Made by a program: the position numbers and the translations under genes. The notes under the pieces were generated by a model that did not search any database, was not told the DNA's origin, and saw nothing but the letters and a program-made list of their open reading frames with translations. From Baffinella frigidus (Eukaryota > Cryptophyceae > Cryptomonadales > Baffinellaceae): a DNA stretch of 11,499 nt. This document shows positions 8,401 to 11,499 of this stretch, piece after piece. The stretch is from contig MU646305.1 in the NCBI GenBank assembly GCA_026770585.1, forward strand, positions 1,865,760 through 1,877,258. Reading direction: 5' to 3'. Each line of letters begins with the position of its first letter. The stretch's first letter is position 1.

Positions 8401-11009
8401 TTTCGGCGTTTCCGAACATGAGGCGTAACACAGGCGCCTCCACCGGCACTTGCACCGCCCGATTCCTGCCGACATGGTTGAATTCATGAGGTTTATTGGA
8501 CACTGCCACACAGCGGACTTGGAAGGAATTTTGAATAACCCCTAAGCGATAAGACCTAGGACCCTACGGTAGGCAACCCGTAGGGTCATAGGACATGAGG
8601 CGTAACACGGGCGCCTCCACTGACTGTTGCACTGCCCGATTCCTGCGGATGGGGGTTAGGGTTATGGTTAGAGTTAGGGTTAGGGTTCGGGTTAGGGTTA
8701 GGGTTAGGGTTTATGGTCGATGGGGTTTAGCATTCCCCTCCACCCTCAACCCTTAACCTTCAGGGTCCAGGGTCCAGGGTTGGGAAAGATCTCTCTCTCT
8801 CTGATTTCATAAGGAAACACTTACAATTTATAAACTGGATTTCAATAAAAATTACTACACGTTTGCTTTAATATTACTAGTAAATATCGTTCTGTGCACT
8901 AAATTTCATTGAATCCAGTTTATAAATTATAAGTGTTTCCACATGAGATTGGAGTGATGGGTGTGCGTACCCCCCGGAGTATCCATCGCTCACAACCTCA
9001 TAGGGCAACGTCCTGAAAACCGGGTAGTTAAACCCACAGTATTCCCTACGGTAGGCCGTCTGGCCCCTAGGACCTAATGTTTCATAGGACCCCCCATAGG
9101 CCCCTACGGCCTACCGCAGGCAATACCGTAGGCCTAACCACCCGGATTCCAGGACGTTACCTTACTCAACCGCGCCAGGCGTGAGAGAGTGCCCTCTCGC
9201 CACTTCCCCCCAAACCCTAGGGCGCAGGGCTTGTGATGTAGGGCGCAGGGTTCAGGGTTTGGGGGGTTGGCGGTTTGGGGGTTAGGGTGCAGGAGTAGTG
9301 GCATTTACCCTCCCGAGTAGCCGTCTCTGACCGCCGCGCCAGGCCCCAGCGCCACTTTCCCACAGGTCCAGGGTTGAGGGTCCAGGGTGGAGGGTCCAGG
9401 TTTGAGAGTGGAGGGTCCAGGGTTGAGGGTCCAGGGTTGAGGGTCCAGGGTTGAGGGTCCAGGGTCCAGGGTTGAGGGTCCAGGGTCCAAGGTTGAGGGT
9501 CCAGGGTTGAGGGTCCAGGGTCCAGGGTTGAGAGTCCAGGGTTGAGGGTTGAGGGTTGAGGGTTGAGGTTCAGGGTCGAGGATTGAGGGTTGAGGGGTGT
9601 ACCCTCCCGAGTAGCCGTCGCTGACAAGCGCGCCAGGAATGAGAGGGTGCCCGTCGATTGCGTTGATGAGTGTCCCGCCAATCTCCCCCTGCAACCAGGA
9701 CGACCCCCCCCACTTAGCAGCCACGGGGGGCTTCACGGATACAGTCCATCTAAACGATTTGTACTAGAATCTTATCCATTGCCCTGGAACCTAACCGGAA
9801 TAAGTGGAGGGTCAGGGGGCGTGTTTGCGCCAGGAACGAGAGAGTGCCGATTGCGATGAGTAGGGTCCCGCCAATCTCATACGGAAACTCTTATAATTTA
9901 TAAACTGGATTCGATAAAATTTACTACACAAAACGATCTTCAATAGTAATATTAAAGCAGACGTGTAGTAATTTTAATTGAAATCCAGTTTATAAATTAT
10001 AAGTGTTTGCGTATGAAATCTCCCCCTGCAGCCGGCATTGCACAAGTTAGGTGATAGAGCATCCGTTCCAGGCAAAACAGACGCTCTGATTCCGGCATAT
10101 TCCAACACCGGCGTTGCGCAGGGTGCAACAGTAGGCAATCCTGTATCCGGACGAGTATTTCTGAGAAATACGATTTCGGGGACCACCGAAGCGATTTTGG
10201 TGTATCTTCAGGCTATATGTTGAGAAGGGATTGCTATGAAAGGCCAATATGAACAGCCTCTAAGCCTTAATATACACCAAAATCGTATTCCTCAGAAATA
10301 CTCGCCGTGATGAGATCAGGCGAAGATGGAGTTCCATTATGGTTCCACGGTTCAGGGTACAGGGAGGGTTCAGGGAGGGCGCCATTCGTTGTTGGGGGTG
10401 TCCTAATCCCGGAAGCTATCGCCAGCGGACCCCTTAAGTGGTCCGCTGGTGAGGGACTTACCAGAGCTCTAAAACGGTTTTAAAAGCAACTTCAGGACTT
10501 TTAAAGCCCTGAATTATTTTCCATTGTAAATTTTGTACGGAGTCGCGTCCAATCTAAGTGGTCCGCTGGCGATCGCGTTTTGCATGAGTACGGTATAGGG
10601 GAGTTGGGTGCAGGGTTTGCCTGTCCACCCGGAACGTGCAGGATTTAGGGTTTAGGGTTTAGGGTTTAGGGTTTAGGGTTTAGGGTGTGCCTGCCCGCCC
10701 GGGAGGTGCAGGATTTGGGGTTTAGGGTTTAGGGTTTAGGGTTTAGGGTATAGGGTATAGGGTTTAGGGTTTAGGGTTTAGGGTTCAGGGTTGAGGGTTT
10801 AGGGTTTAGGGTGTGCCTGCCCGCCCGGGAGGTGCAGGATTTGGGGTTTAGGGTTTAGGGTTTAGGGTTTAGGGTATAGGGTATAGGGTTTAGGGTTTAG
10901 GGTTTAGGGTTCAGGGTTGAGGGTTTAGGGTGTGCCTGCCCGCCCGGGAGGTGCAGCAGGGCGGTCGGGAGCGTGTTCGCCGCGCCCAGGAAGGCCAGCT
11001 CACCGTTTG
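2385..11009 (-). CDS. Split gene, 12 small exons: regulatory-like beta-sandwich plus YfaP-like C-terminal domain (5'-partial)
   Basis: Exons in coding order: 11009-10936, 9688-9603, 8257-8179, 7481-7423, 7253-7196, 6564-6515, 5951-5879, 5706-5679, 5600-5568, 5127-5046, 3855-3748, 2484-2385. Together they give 828 nt in frame after two leading bases, about 275 residues and a TGA. Every acceptor is CAG. Donors are GT except after exons 1 and 9, which are GC. All eleven junctions keep phase. Domain reading is from memory of the families: residues from exons 2-5 fit a carboxypeptidase-regulatory-like fold (G-x-L-x-x-A-x-D-G-x-P-L-x-P-G-A), and exons 6-12 fit the beta domain with W-G-x-x-P-x-D-L-D and G-Y-G-P-E-T found in bacterial YfaP-like proteins. 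Cellular role is unknown. No initiator Met or signal peptide was found, so the 5' end is missing or lies beyond 11009. Exon choice among duplicated copies is inferred. It could be a decaying family member, although all chosen exons are open. Confidence 0.78.
2515..2543 (-). pseudogene. Exon 11 3' fragment, frameshifted
   Basis: Resembles GNSVKRMV, but one extra G after TACGGG shifts the frame. It lies between exon 12 and the element 2562-2686. Confidence 0.45.
2562..2686. mobile_element. MITE family A, copy 3
   Basis: 125 bp, ends TACAGGGGTACCTCG and CGAGGTACCCCTGTA. Sits in the last intron, close to exon 12. Confidence 0.85.
2687..2920. other. Intron sequence, nothing recognised
   Basis: AT-rich, with a T8 G8 run near 2853-2870. 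No gene, no clear repeat. Confidence 0.5.
2921..3436. mobile_element. 516-bp element with 28-bp inverted ends
   Basis: Left 2921-2948 and right 3409-3436 pair (GGGGAAGTCCCCGAG core, a few mismatches outside). The interior is unlike the flanks and free of telomere repeats. An open stretch on the plus strand (2919 to a stop near 3081) reads NAEIQQWDVIKRIITSS; a minus frame is open too. No transposase motif. Possibly a non-autonomous transposon. Confidence 0.6.
3531..3657 (-). pseudogene. Exon 11 3' half copy expanded by 19-bp repeat
   Basis: Reads SNAFYFGNS, then four copies of a 19-bp unit made from the FYFGNS coding bases, then TRMVVAEDG and donor GTGCGT. 19 is not a multiple of three, so the frame shifts with each copy. 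Confidence 0.65.
3563..3638. repeat. 19-bp tandem repeat, four copies
   Basis: Unit GCTGTTCCCGTAATAGAAC, with single-base variants; a lone fifth unit at 3777-3795 is the original inside exon 11. Confidence 0.9.
3748..3855 (-). CDS. Exon 11: SGAQIAFYFGN strands
   Basis: 108 nt, the longest exon. Acceptor TTGGTTCGCAG has a branch-point-like CTAAC upstream on the minus strand. Encodes EVDRQRDMSPAVENSG, then AQIAFYFGNSVKRMVVGED and two bases of Gly; donor GTGAGA. It is the only uninterrupted copy: others are MITE-split (3958-4195), deleted (4757-4796), truncated (4484-4505) or expanded by a 19-bp repeat (3531-3657). Confidence 0.82.
3958..4195 (-). pseudogene. Exon 11 copy split by a MITE
   Basis: Acceptor AACCAG and REVDRQRDM, then the 159-bp element 4010-4168, then SPAVENSGAQIA and a TGA. 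Taking out the element and one TTCA restores DMNMSPAV in frame. The downstream half (FYFGNS onward) is lost. Confidence 0.75.
4010..4168. mobile_element. MITE family E, copy 1
   Basis: 159 bp, ends TAGGCTAACGG and CCGGTACCCTA, long inner arms GGGGTAGTTAGGCC. Flanked by TTCA on both sides (4006-4009 and 4169-4172). Inserted in an exon 11 copy. Confidence 0.8.
4329..4469. mobile_element. MITE family D, copy 1
   Basis: 141 bp, inverted arms of about 55 bp around TTACTAGTAATATTA. GATC duplicated at 4325-4328 and 4470-4473. Confidence 0.85.
4484..4505 (-). pseudogene. Exon 11 copy, short fragment
   Basis: The same intron end as exon 11 (ATTCTTGGTT then a CAG acceptor) followed by a degraded start with AGGCAGC. 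The shared intron end is at 4506-4549, matching 3856-3898. Confidence 0.5.
4757..4796 (-). pseudogene. Exon 11 copy with internal deletion
   Basis: Acceptor AACCAG, REVDRQRDISPA, then a deletion relative to the intact exon; both this and the 3958-4195 copy run on into the shared sequence ACTGAATAACCCCTAA. Confidence 0.65.
4837..5041 (+). repeat. Telomere-like array
   Basis: A few perfect TTTAGGG units, then TGTAGGG and TGTGGGG variants. Lies in the intron between exons 10 and 11. Confidence 0.9.
5046..5127 (-). CDS. Exon 10: YGPETITI core strands
   Basis: 82 nt, acceptor CCCGAACAG. Encodes YGPETITIAGVERGRYFLVV then EHYKGD and two bases CG, followed by donor GTCCCT. The G-P-E-T-I-T-I ... G-x-Y-x-x-x-V-x-x-Y pattern is diagnostic of the YfaP-like beta domain. 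The CG joins the leading G of exon 11 to form Arg. Single copy in the window. Confidence 0.85.
5258..5285 (-). pseudogene. Possible third exon 9 copy
   Basis: On the minus strand reads TAFDVTKG, similar to LDFDVTAG, followed by GC. It is short and weak. Confidence 0.35.
5359..5391 (-). pseudogene. Exon 9 copy, acceptor lost
   Basis: 33 nt, LAALDLDVTAG with GC donor GCAAAC. The base before it is no longer AG. The inverted-repeat element 5398-5539 lies between this copy and exon 9. Confidence 0.7.
5398..5539. mobile_element. MITE family D, diverged copy
   Basis: 142 bp, the same centre (ACATTACTAGTA) and arms, more mismatches, and no matching target duplication. Between exon 9 and its copy. 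Confidence 0.7.
5568..5600 (-). CDS. Exon 9: LAALDFDVTAG strand, GC donor
   Basis: 33 nt, acceptor CTAAACCAG, encodes (G)LAALDFDVTA plus the first base of Gly. The donor is GCAAAC instead of GT, giving a GC-AG intron. L-D-x-D-V-T-x-G-Y-G-P-E-T is the core motif of the domain and is formed exactly across the exon 9/10 join. A near copy with LAALDLDVTAG sits at 5359-5391 with the same GC donor but without an acceptor. Confidence 0.8.
5603..5678 (-). repeat. 78-nt intron of telomere-like repeat (introns 8 and 7)
   Basis: Intron 8 (5601-5678) is made almost wholly of AACCCTA-type units on the coding strand between GTCTCC and AAACCAG. Intron 7 (5707-5878) is built the same way, from GTTAAC to AAAACCAG. 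Confidence 0.75.
5679..5706 (-). CDS. Exon 8: 28-nt micro-exon
   Basis: 28 nt between acceptor AAAACCAG and donor GTCTCC. Encodes VWWKRKQCH plus the first base of a Gly codon. It is supported by phase on both sides and by its position between DRCM and the LAALDFDV strand, where relatives carry a short aromatic strand. It is the smallest and least certain exon. Both flanking introns are almost pure telomere-like repeat. Confidence 0.6.
5879..5951 (-). CDS. Exon 7: FILSWGSHPHDLDMML strand
   Basis: 73 nt, acceptor CCCAACGCAG, leading G completes Arg. Encodes FILSWGSHPHDLDMMLTMPG then DRCM, phase 0 end, donor GTTAAC. The W-G-x-x-P-x-D-L-D motif is the signature start of the second beta-sandwich. 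No duplicate copy of this exon was seen in the window. Confidence 0.82.
5957..6053 (+). repeat. TTTGGGG array
   Basis: Near-perfect GGGTTTG 7-mers with CGGG variants. Open in several frames, which explains the repetitive proline- or glycine-rich ORFs here. A short similar run lies at 6306-6338. Confidence 0.9.
6054..6305. other. Single-copy intron stretch with overlapping open frames
   Basis: Two plus-strand frames stay open here (one starts MVVLSLFPKHMKTFYV). No family recognised and both run into repeats, so no gene is called. Confidence 0.3.
6344..6385 (-). pseudogene. Exon 6 copy, 3' part
   Basis: Reads AIALSPLLDPGSM and ends CG before GTAACG, as exon 6 does. On the 5' side it runs straight into the GC-rich 20-bp minisatellite at 6388-6485. 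It may still be spliceable through a CTCAG acceptor. Confidence 0.65.
6388..6485. repeat. GC-rich 20-bp minisatellite, second locus
   Basis: The same unit and hairpin as 801-950 (GAGGCGGGCCCA ... TGGGCCCGCCTC). Flanked by a 43-bp direct repeat (6340-6382 and 6511-6553, one mismatch), which is the exon 6 sequence. Confidence 0.85.
6515..6564 (-). CDS. Exon 6: linker ALSPLLNPGSM
   Basis: 50 nt, acceptor GTACACCAG, phase 0 start. Encodes VSKVIALSPLLNPGSM plus CG, which joins the G of exon 7 to give Arg; donor GTAACC. The short V-x-L-S-P-x-L-x-x-G linker before an R-F-x-L-S-W-G strand is the usual join between the two domains in bacterial relatives (from memory). A copy of its 3' part lies 171 bp to the left. 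Confidence 0.75.
6578..6815 (+). repeat. TTTAGGG and TTTATGG arrays
   Basis: A run of about nine TTTATGG units near 6604-6668, then TTTAGGG variants. A similar TTTATGG run lies at 7352-7400. Confidence 0.9.
6829..6870 (-). pseudogene. Exon 5 copy
   Basis: Reads FFDRECSIRDTAD and ends before GTCACA. 28 identical bases with exon 5 (6842-6869 against 7208-7235). The 5' part and acceptor differ. Confidence 0.65.
6899..7031. mobile_element. 133-bp foldback element
   Basis: Perfect 18-bp ends (CCACCCTGGAGGCAACTT) and a central 11-bp perfect stem (ATGCACTCGGA, 6957-6979); the middle also pairs with small bulges. In intron 5. Confidence 0.75.
7196..7253 (-). CDS. Exon 5: LKGFYAFFDREC segment
   Basis: 58 nt, acceptor CCGCAATCAG, one leading G completing a Thr codon. 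Encodes LKGFYAFFDRECSIRDSAD, ends phase 0, donor GTCTGA. A second copy at 6829-6870 keeps FFDRECSIRD with T for S next, and the base changes between the two copies lie mostly at third positions. Confidence 0.75.
7318..7346 (-). pseudogene. Exon 4 copy, 3' part
   Basis: Reads LKGVFACQV and ends AC followed by GTAAAC, exactly like exon 4. It lies in the short intron between exons 4 and 5, flanked by TTTATGG and TTTAGGG repeats. Confidence 0.6.
7423..7481 (-). CDS. Exon 4: FSKQVKAGGFACQV segment
   Basis: 59 nt, acceptor ACCCCGCAG, phase 0 start. Encodes IVDGKFSKQVKAGGFACQV and two bases (AC) that join the G of exon 5 to make Thr. Donor is GTAAAC, identical to the start of the telomere-like intron. 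The D-G-x-F-x-x-x-V-x-A-G-x-F pattern fits the later strands of a regulatory-like domain (known family form D-G-x-Y-x-x-x-V-P-A-G-x-Y). Two partial copies lie at 7318-7346 and 7653-7689. Confidence 0.75.
7653..7689 (-). pseudogene. Exon 4 copy
   Basis: Acceptor CCCCGCAG, reads FSREVRAGGFAKS against FSKQVKAGGFACQ of exon 4; the changes K/R and Q/E are conservative. It lacks the IVDGK start and the donor. Confidence 0.6.
7831..7983. mobile_element. 153-bp inverted-repeat element
   Basis: Arms at 7831-7864 and 7950-7983 (CTCGGAAC and AGAATCTGTCC blocks) with few mismatches. No target duplication seen. In intron 3. Confidence 0.65.
8037..8162. mobile_element. MITE family C, copy 2
   Basis: 126 bp, ends CCACGCCAG and CTGGCGTGG, inserted in a GTTTAGGGTTTA context so that AG appears on both sides. 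Just beyond the exon 3 donor. Confidence 0.8.
8179..8257 (-). CDS. Exon 3
   Basis: 79 nt, acceptor CTGTCCGCAG, one leading G that completes the Gly codon of exon 2. Encodes NRAVQVPVEAPVLRLMFGNA then EMYQIP, ending phase 0 at donor GTACTC. It is the left-most of three copies, and the only one with both a good donor and no stop. The intron just upstream (8258-8303) is also duplicated at 8466-8507, showing a segmental duplication. Confidence 0.72.
8387..8465 (-). pseudogene. Exon 3 copy with a stop at its 3' end
   Basis: The same length (79 nt) and nearly the same sequence as exon 3, acceptor GTCGGCAG, but the last codon is TAA and the donor GT is shifted by one base. The preceding intron end is shared too. 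Confidence 0.7.
8583..8642 (-). pseudogene. Exon 3 copy, truncated
   Basis: Acceptor ATCCGCAG, reads NRAVQQSVEAPVLRLM, then runs into a foreign CCTACGGTAGG-containing segment (about 8532-8582). The 3' end and donor are lost. Confidence 0.65.
8651..8785 (+). repeat. TTAGGG hexamer-rich tract
   Basis: Unlike the other tracts it holds several 6-mers (GGGTTAGGGTTAGGG) before going back to 7-mers and GGGTCCA units. Confidence 0.8.
8807..8946. mobile_element. MITE family D, copy 2
   Basis: 140 bp, ends TCATAAGGAAAC and GTTTCCACATGA, GATT duplicated (8803-8806, 8947-8950). Confidence 0.9.
8971..9210 (-). pseudogene. Exon 2 copy split by a MITE
   Basis: Reads GHSLTPGAV, then the 164-bp element at 9001-9164, then VVSDGYSG with donor GTACGC. 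Removing the element and one CTCA copy gives PGAVEVVSDGYSGG in one frame, so the copy was open when the element inserted. No clear acceptor remains. Confidence 0.75.
9001..9164. mobile_element. MITE family E, copy 2
   Basis: 164 bp, ends TAGGGCAACGTCCTG and CAGGACGTTACCTTA, CTCA duplicated (8997-9000, 9165-9168). Inserted in an exon 2 copy. Confidence 0.9.
9309..9366 (-). pseudogene. Exon 2 copy, 3' part, usable donor
   Basis: Reads GKVALGPGAAVRDGYSG and ends at GG followed by GTAAAT, the same phase as exon 2. The 5' part is shorter and lacks a clear CAG acceptor. It could be a decayed copy or an alternative 3' segment. Confidence 0.6.
9367..9599 (+). repeat. 14-bp satellite GGTTGAGGGTCCAG
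   Basis: A dimer of diverged 7-mers repeated about ten times, between an exon 2 copy and exon 2. It yields the proline-rich minus-strand ORFs of this area, which are not called. Confidence 0.9.
9603..9688 (-). CDS. Exon 2: start of regulatory-like beta-sandwich
   Basis: 86 nt, acceptor GGTTGCAG, phase 0 start. Encodes GEIGGTLINAIDGHPLIPGA then LVSDGYSG and the first two bases of a Gly codon, followed by donor GTACAC. The pattern G-x-L-x-x-A-x-D-G-x-P-L-x-P-G-A is the hallmark of carboxypeptidase-regulatory-like domains. It is the most complete of four copies of this exon in the window (others near 8971-9210, 9309-9366 and 9826-10025). Confidence 0.78.
9826..10025 (-). pseudogene. Exon 2 copy, split by a MITE and frameshifted
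   Basis: The acceptor CTGCAG and GGGGAGATT start are followed by the 140-bp inverted-repeat element at 9877-10016, then the exon resumes as GGTLLIAI and loses the frame. The intact exon 2 (9603-9688) serves as the empty-site comparison and defines the duplicated AATC. Confidence 0.75.
9877..10016. mobile_element. MITE family D, copy 3
   Basis: 140 bp, ends TCATACGGAAAC and GTTTGCGTATGA, AATC duplicated (9873-9876, 10017-10020). Empty site visible at 9677-9692. Confidence 0.92.
10151..10304. repeat. Inverted repeat, 154 bp
   Basis: CGAGTATTTCTGAG at the left pairs with the right end; the left arm carries an extra stretch of about 20 bp before TTTTGGTGTAT. In intron 1. Possibly a further MITE family. 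Confidence 0.65.
10418..10573. mobile_element. 156-bp element with 14-bp perfect ends
   Basis: ATCGCCAGCGGACC at 10418-10431 and its complement at 10560-10573. The left end holds a second palindrome (10422-10449). No target duplication seen. Confidence 0.65.
10621..10839 (-). pseudogene. Three 3' fragments of exon 1 within telomere-like array
   Basis: About 22 nt each at 10621-10642, 10691-10712 and 10817-10839 repeat the last part of exon 1 (LHLPGGQ or LHVPGGQ) with its GC donor (GCAAAC or GCACAC). None has an acceptor; each follows TTTAGGG repeats directly. They arose by tandem duplication of exon end plus intron start. Confidence 0.65.
10644..10930 (+). repeat. TTTAGGG array with 119/126-bp higher-order repeat
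   Basis: Long runs of perfect TTTAGGG, interrupted by the exon 1 fragment. The block recurs at spacings of 126 and 119 bp, differing by one 7-mer. Confidence 0.9.
10936..11009 (-). CDS. Exon 1 (first recognised)
   Basis: 74 nt after acceptor CGAAACAG; encodes NGELAFLGAANTLPTALLHL followed by PGGQ. It starts in phase 1 (two leading bases CA). The end is CAG followed by GCACAC, a GC donor, in phase 0, which fits exon 2. The acceptor plus CAAACGG start is repeated at three other places to the right, so this is one of several copies. It is chosen because it is open and the phase fits. Family not recognised for this segment alone. Confidence 0.6.
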
Positions 11010-11030
11010 CTGTTTCGGGGTTTTGGTTTA

Positions 11031-11120
11031 GGGAGAGACACCTTTGTCACTACCAAGTTTAGGGTGTACGGTTCAGGGAGAGACACCTTTATTACTACCA
11101 CGTCAAGGGTGTACGGTACG
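11031..11120. repeat. 45-bp tandem duplication
   Basis: GGGAGAGACACCTTT starts at 11031 and again at 11076. On the minus strand the two copies read VVVIKVSLPEP and LVVTKVSLPKP in one frame; coding status unknown. Confidence 0.7.
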
Positions 11121-11130
11121 TTTTTTGTGT

Positions 11131-11149
11131 GCGGCCAGCTCGCCGTTTG
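11131..11149 (-). pseudogene. Exon 1 copy, 5' fragment
   Basis: The same GAAACAG acceptor and NGELA start as exon 1, broken off after about 19 nt and continuing into unrelated A-rich sequence on the minus strand. Confidence 0.6.
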
Positions 11150-11234
11150 CTGTTTCGGGGTGTACGATTCAGAGCTTTTTTTTGGGGGGGGGTCAGAACT
11201 TAGCTAAGGTTTAGGCCCTAAACCCTGCCTAAAC

Positions 11235-11309
11235 CGCCAGGAAGGTGCTGCAGTGCGGAGCGTGTTGGGAGCGTGTTTGCCGCGCCGAGGAACCCCAGCT
11301 CGCCGTTTG
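11235..11309 (-). pseudogene. Exon 1 copy
   Basis: After acceptor AAACAG it reads NGELGFLGAANTLPTRSALQ then HLPG, and ends at a GT (GTTTAG) in phase 1. It is open but one base off the phase needed by exon 2, so it is either a diverged copy or the exon of another isoform. Confidence 0.6.
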
Positions 11310-11430
11310 CTGTTTTTCGGGTTTCGGGTTTAGTTGTCTATGTAAAGATCCCAGACTATGCCAAGAGCACACATGGCCTGTGACAGAGCTACAATGCCCC
11401 CCCCCCCCTCTCCCTCCGTCTCTCCCGCTA
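11310..11430. other. Nothing recognised
   Basis: Contains a C-run near 11398-11408 and a pyrimidine-rich stretch. No exon seen on either strand. Confidence 0.4.
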
Positions 11431-11472
11431 GCGCCCCAGCAGGAAGGCGCGCCCAGGAACGCCAGCCGTTTG
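11430..11472 (-). pseudogene. Exon 1 copy, frameshifted
   Basis: The same GAAACAG acceptor and CAAACGG start, but about four bases (around the GAG codon) are missing, shifting the frame; similarity runs on through TTCCTGGGCGCG and then fades. Confidence 0.5.
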
Positions 11473-11499
11473 CTGTTTCGGGGTTGAGGATTAGGGAGA

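Noticed and set aside
9217-9736. Long proline-rich minus-strand ORFs (STLDPQPWTL type)
   Set aside because: They are translations of the 14-bp satellite; only the exon-like ends (GEIGG ... DGYSGG) are kept as exon 2 and its copy.
10038-10223. Plus-strand ORF of 61 residues with plausible composition
   Set aside because: Runs into an inverted repeat, no family recognised, no splice context. Could not be supported.

Overview
This window looks like nuclear DNA of an intron-rich eukaryote, most likely a microalga or other protist. It has no bacterial-style operon, no long ORF and no ribosome-binding sites. It is full of degenerate TTTAGGG-type telomere-like tracts, inverted-repeat (MITE-like) elements and tiny exons ending in CAG acceptors. 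A cryptophyte-like alga is my guess from general impression only.

The main result is a split gene on the minus strand, running from about 11009 down to a stop at 2385-2387. Its exons are 28 to 108 nt long, so none stands out as an ORF. I find twelve exons, 830 nt in total. All twelve have a CAG acceptor, nine of eleven internal donors are GT and two are GC, and every junction keeps the phase. The joined product (about 275 residues, N-terminus not found) reads as a carboxypeptidase-regulatory-like beta-sandwich (exons 2 to 5) followed by a second beta-sandwich of the type seen in bacterial YfaP-like proteins (exons 6 to 12), with the landmarks LSWGSHPHDLD, LDFDVTAGYGPETITI, SGAQIAFYFGN and KFWVVLRFDS in the expected order.

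The introns (78 to 1345 nt) are made largely of (CCCTAAA)n-like satellite on the coding strand, inverted-repeat elements and decayed copies of neighbouring exons. At least eight of the twelve exons have one or more extra copies. Three copies are split by MITEs whose 4-bp target duplications can be read from the exon sequence.

Layout: 1-91 telomere-like tract; 91-2384 downstream flank with three MITE families, GC-rich minisatellite and a long hairpin; 2385-2484 last exon; 2485-3747 last intron with a 516-bp TIR element and a 19-bp tandem repeat; 3748-5127 exons 11 and 10 with several exon-11 copies and two MITEs; 5128-5951 exons 9, 8, 7 with nearly pure telomere-like introns; 5952-7481 exons 6, 5, 4; 7482-8257 up to exon 3; 8258-9688 exon-3 and exon-2 copies, then exon 2; 9689-11009 large intron with two inverted-repeat elements and a long TTTAGGG array, then exon 1; 11010-11499 further exon-1 copies. 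No tRNA, rRNA or CRISPR array was recognised.
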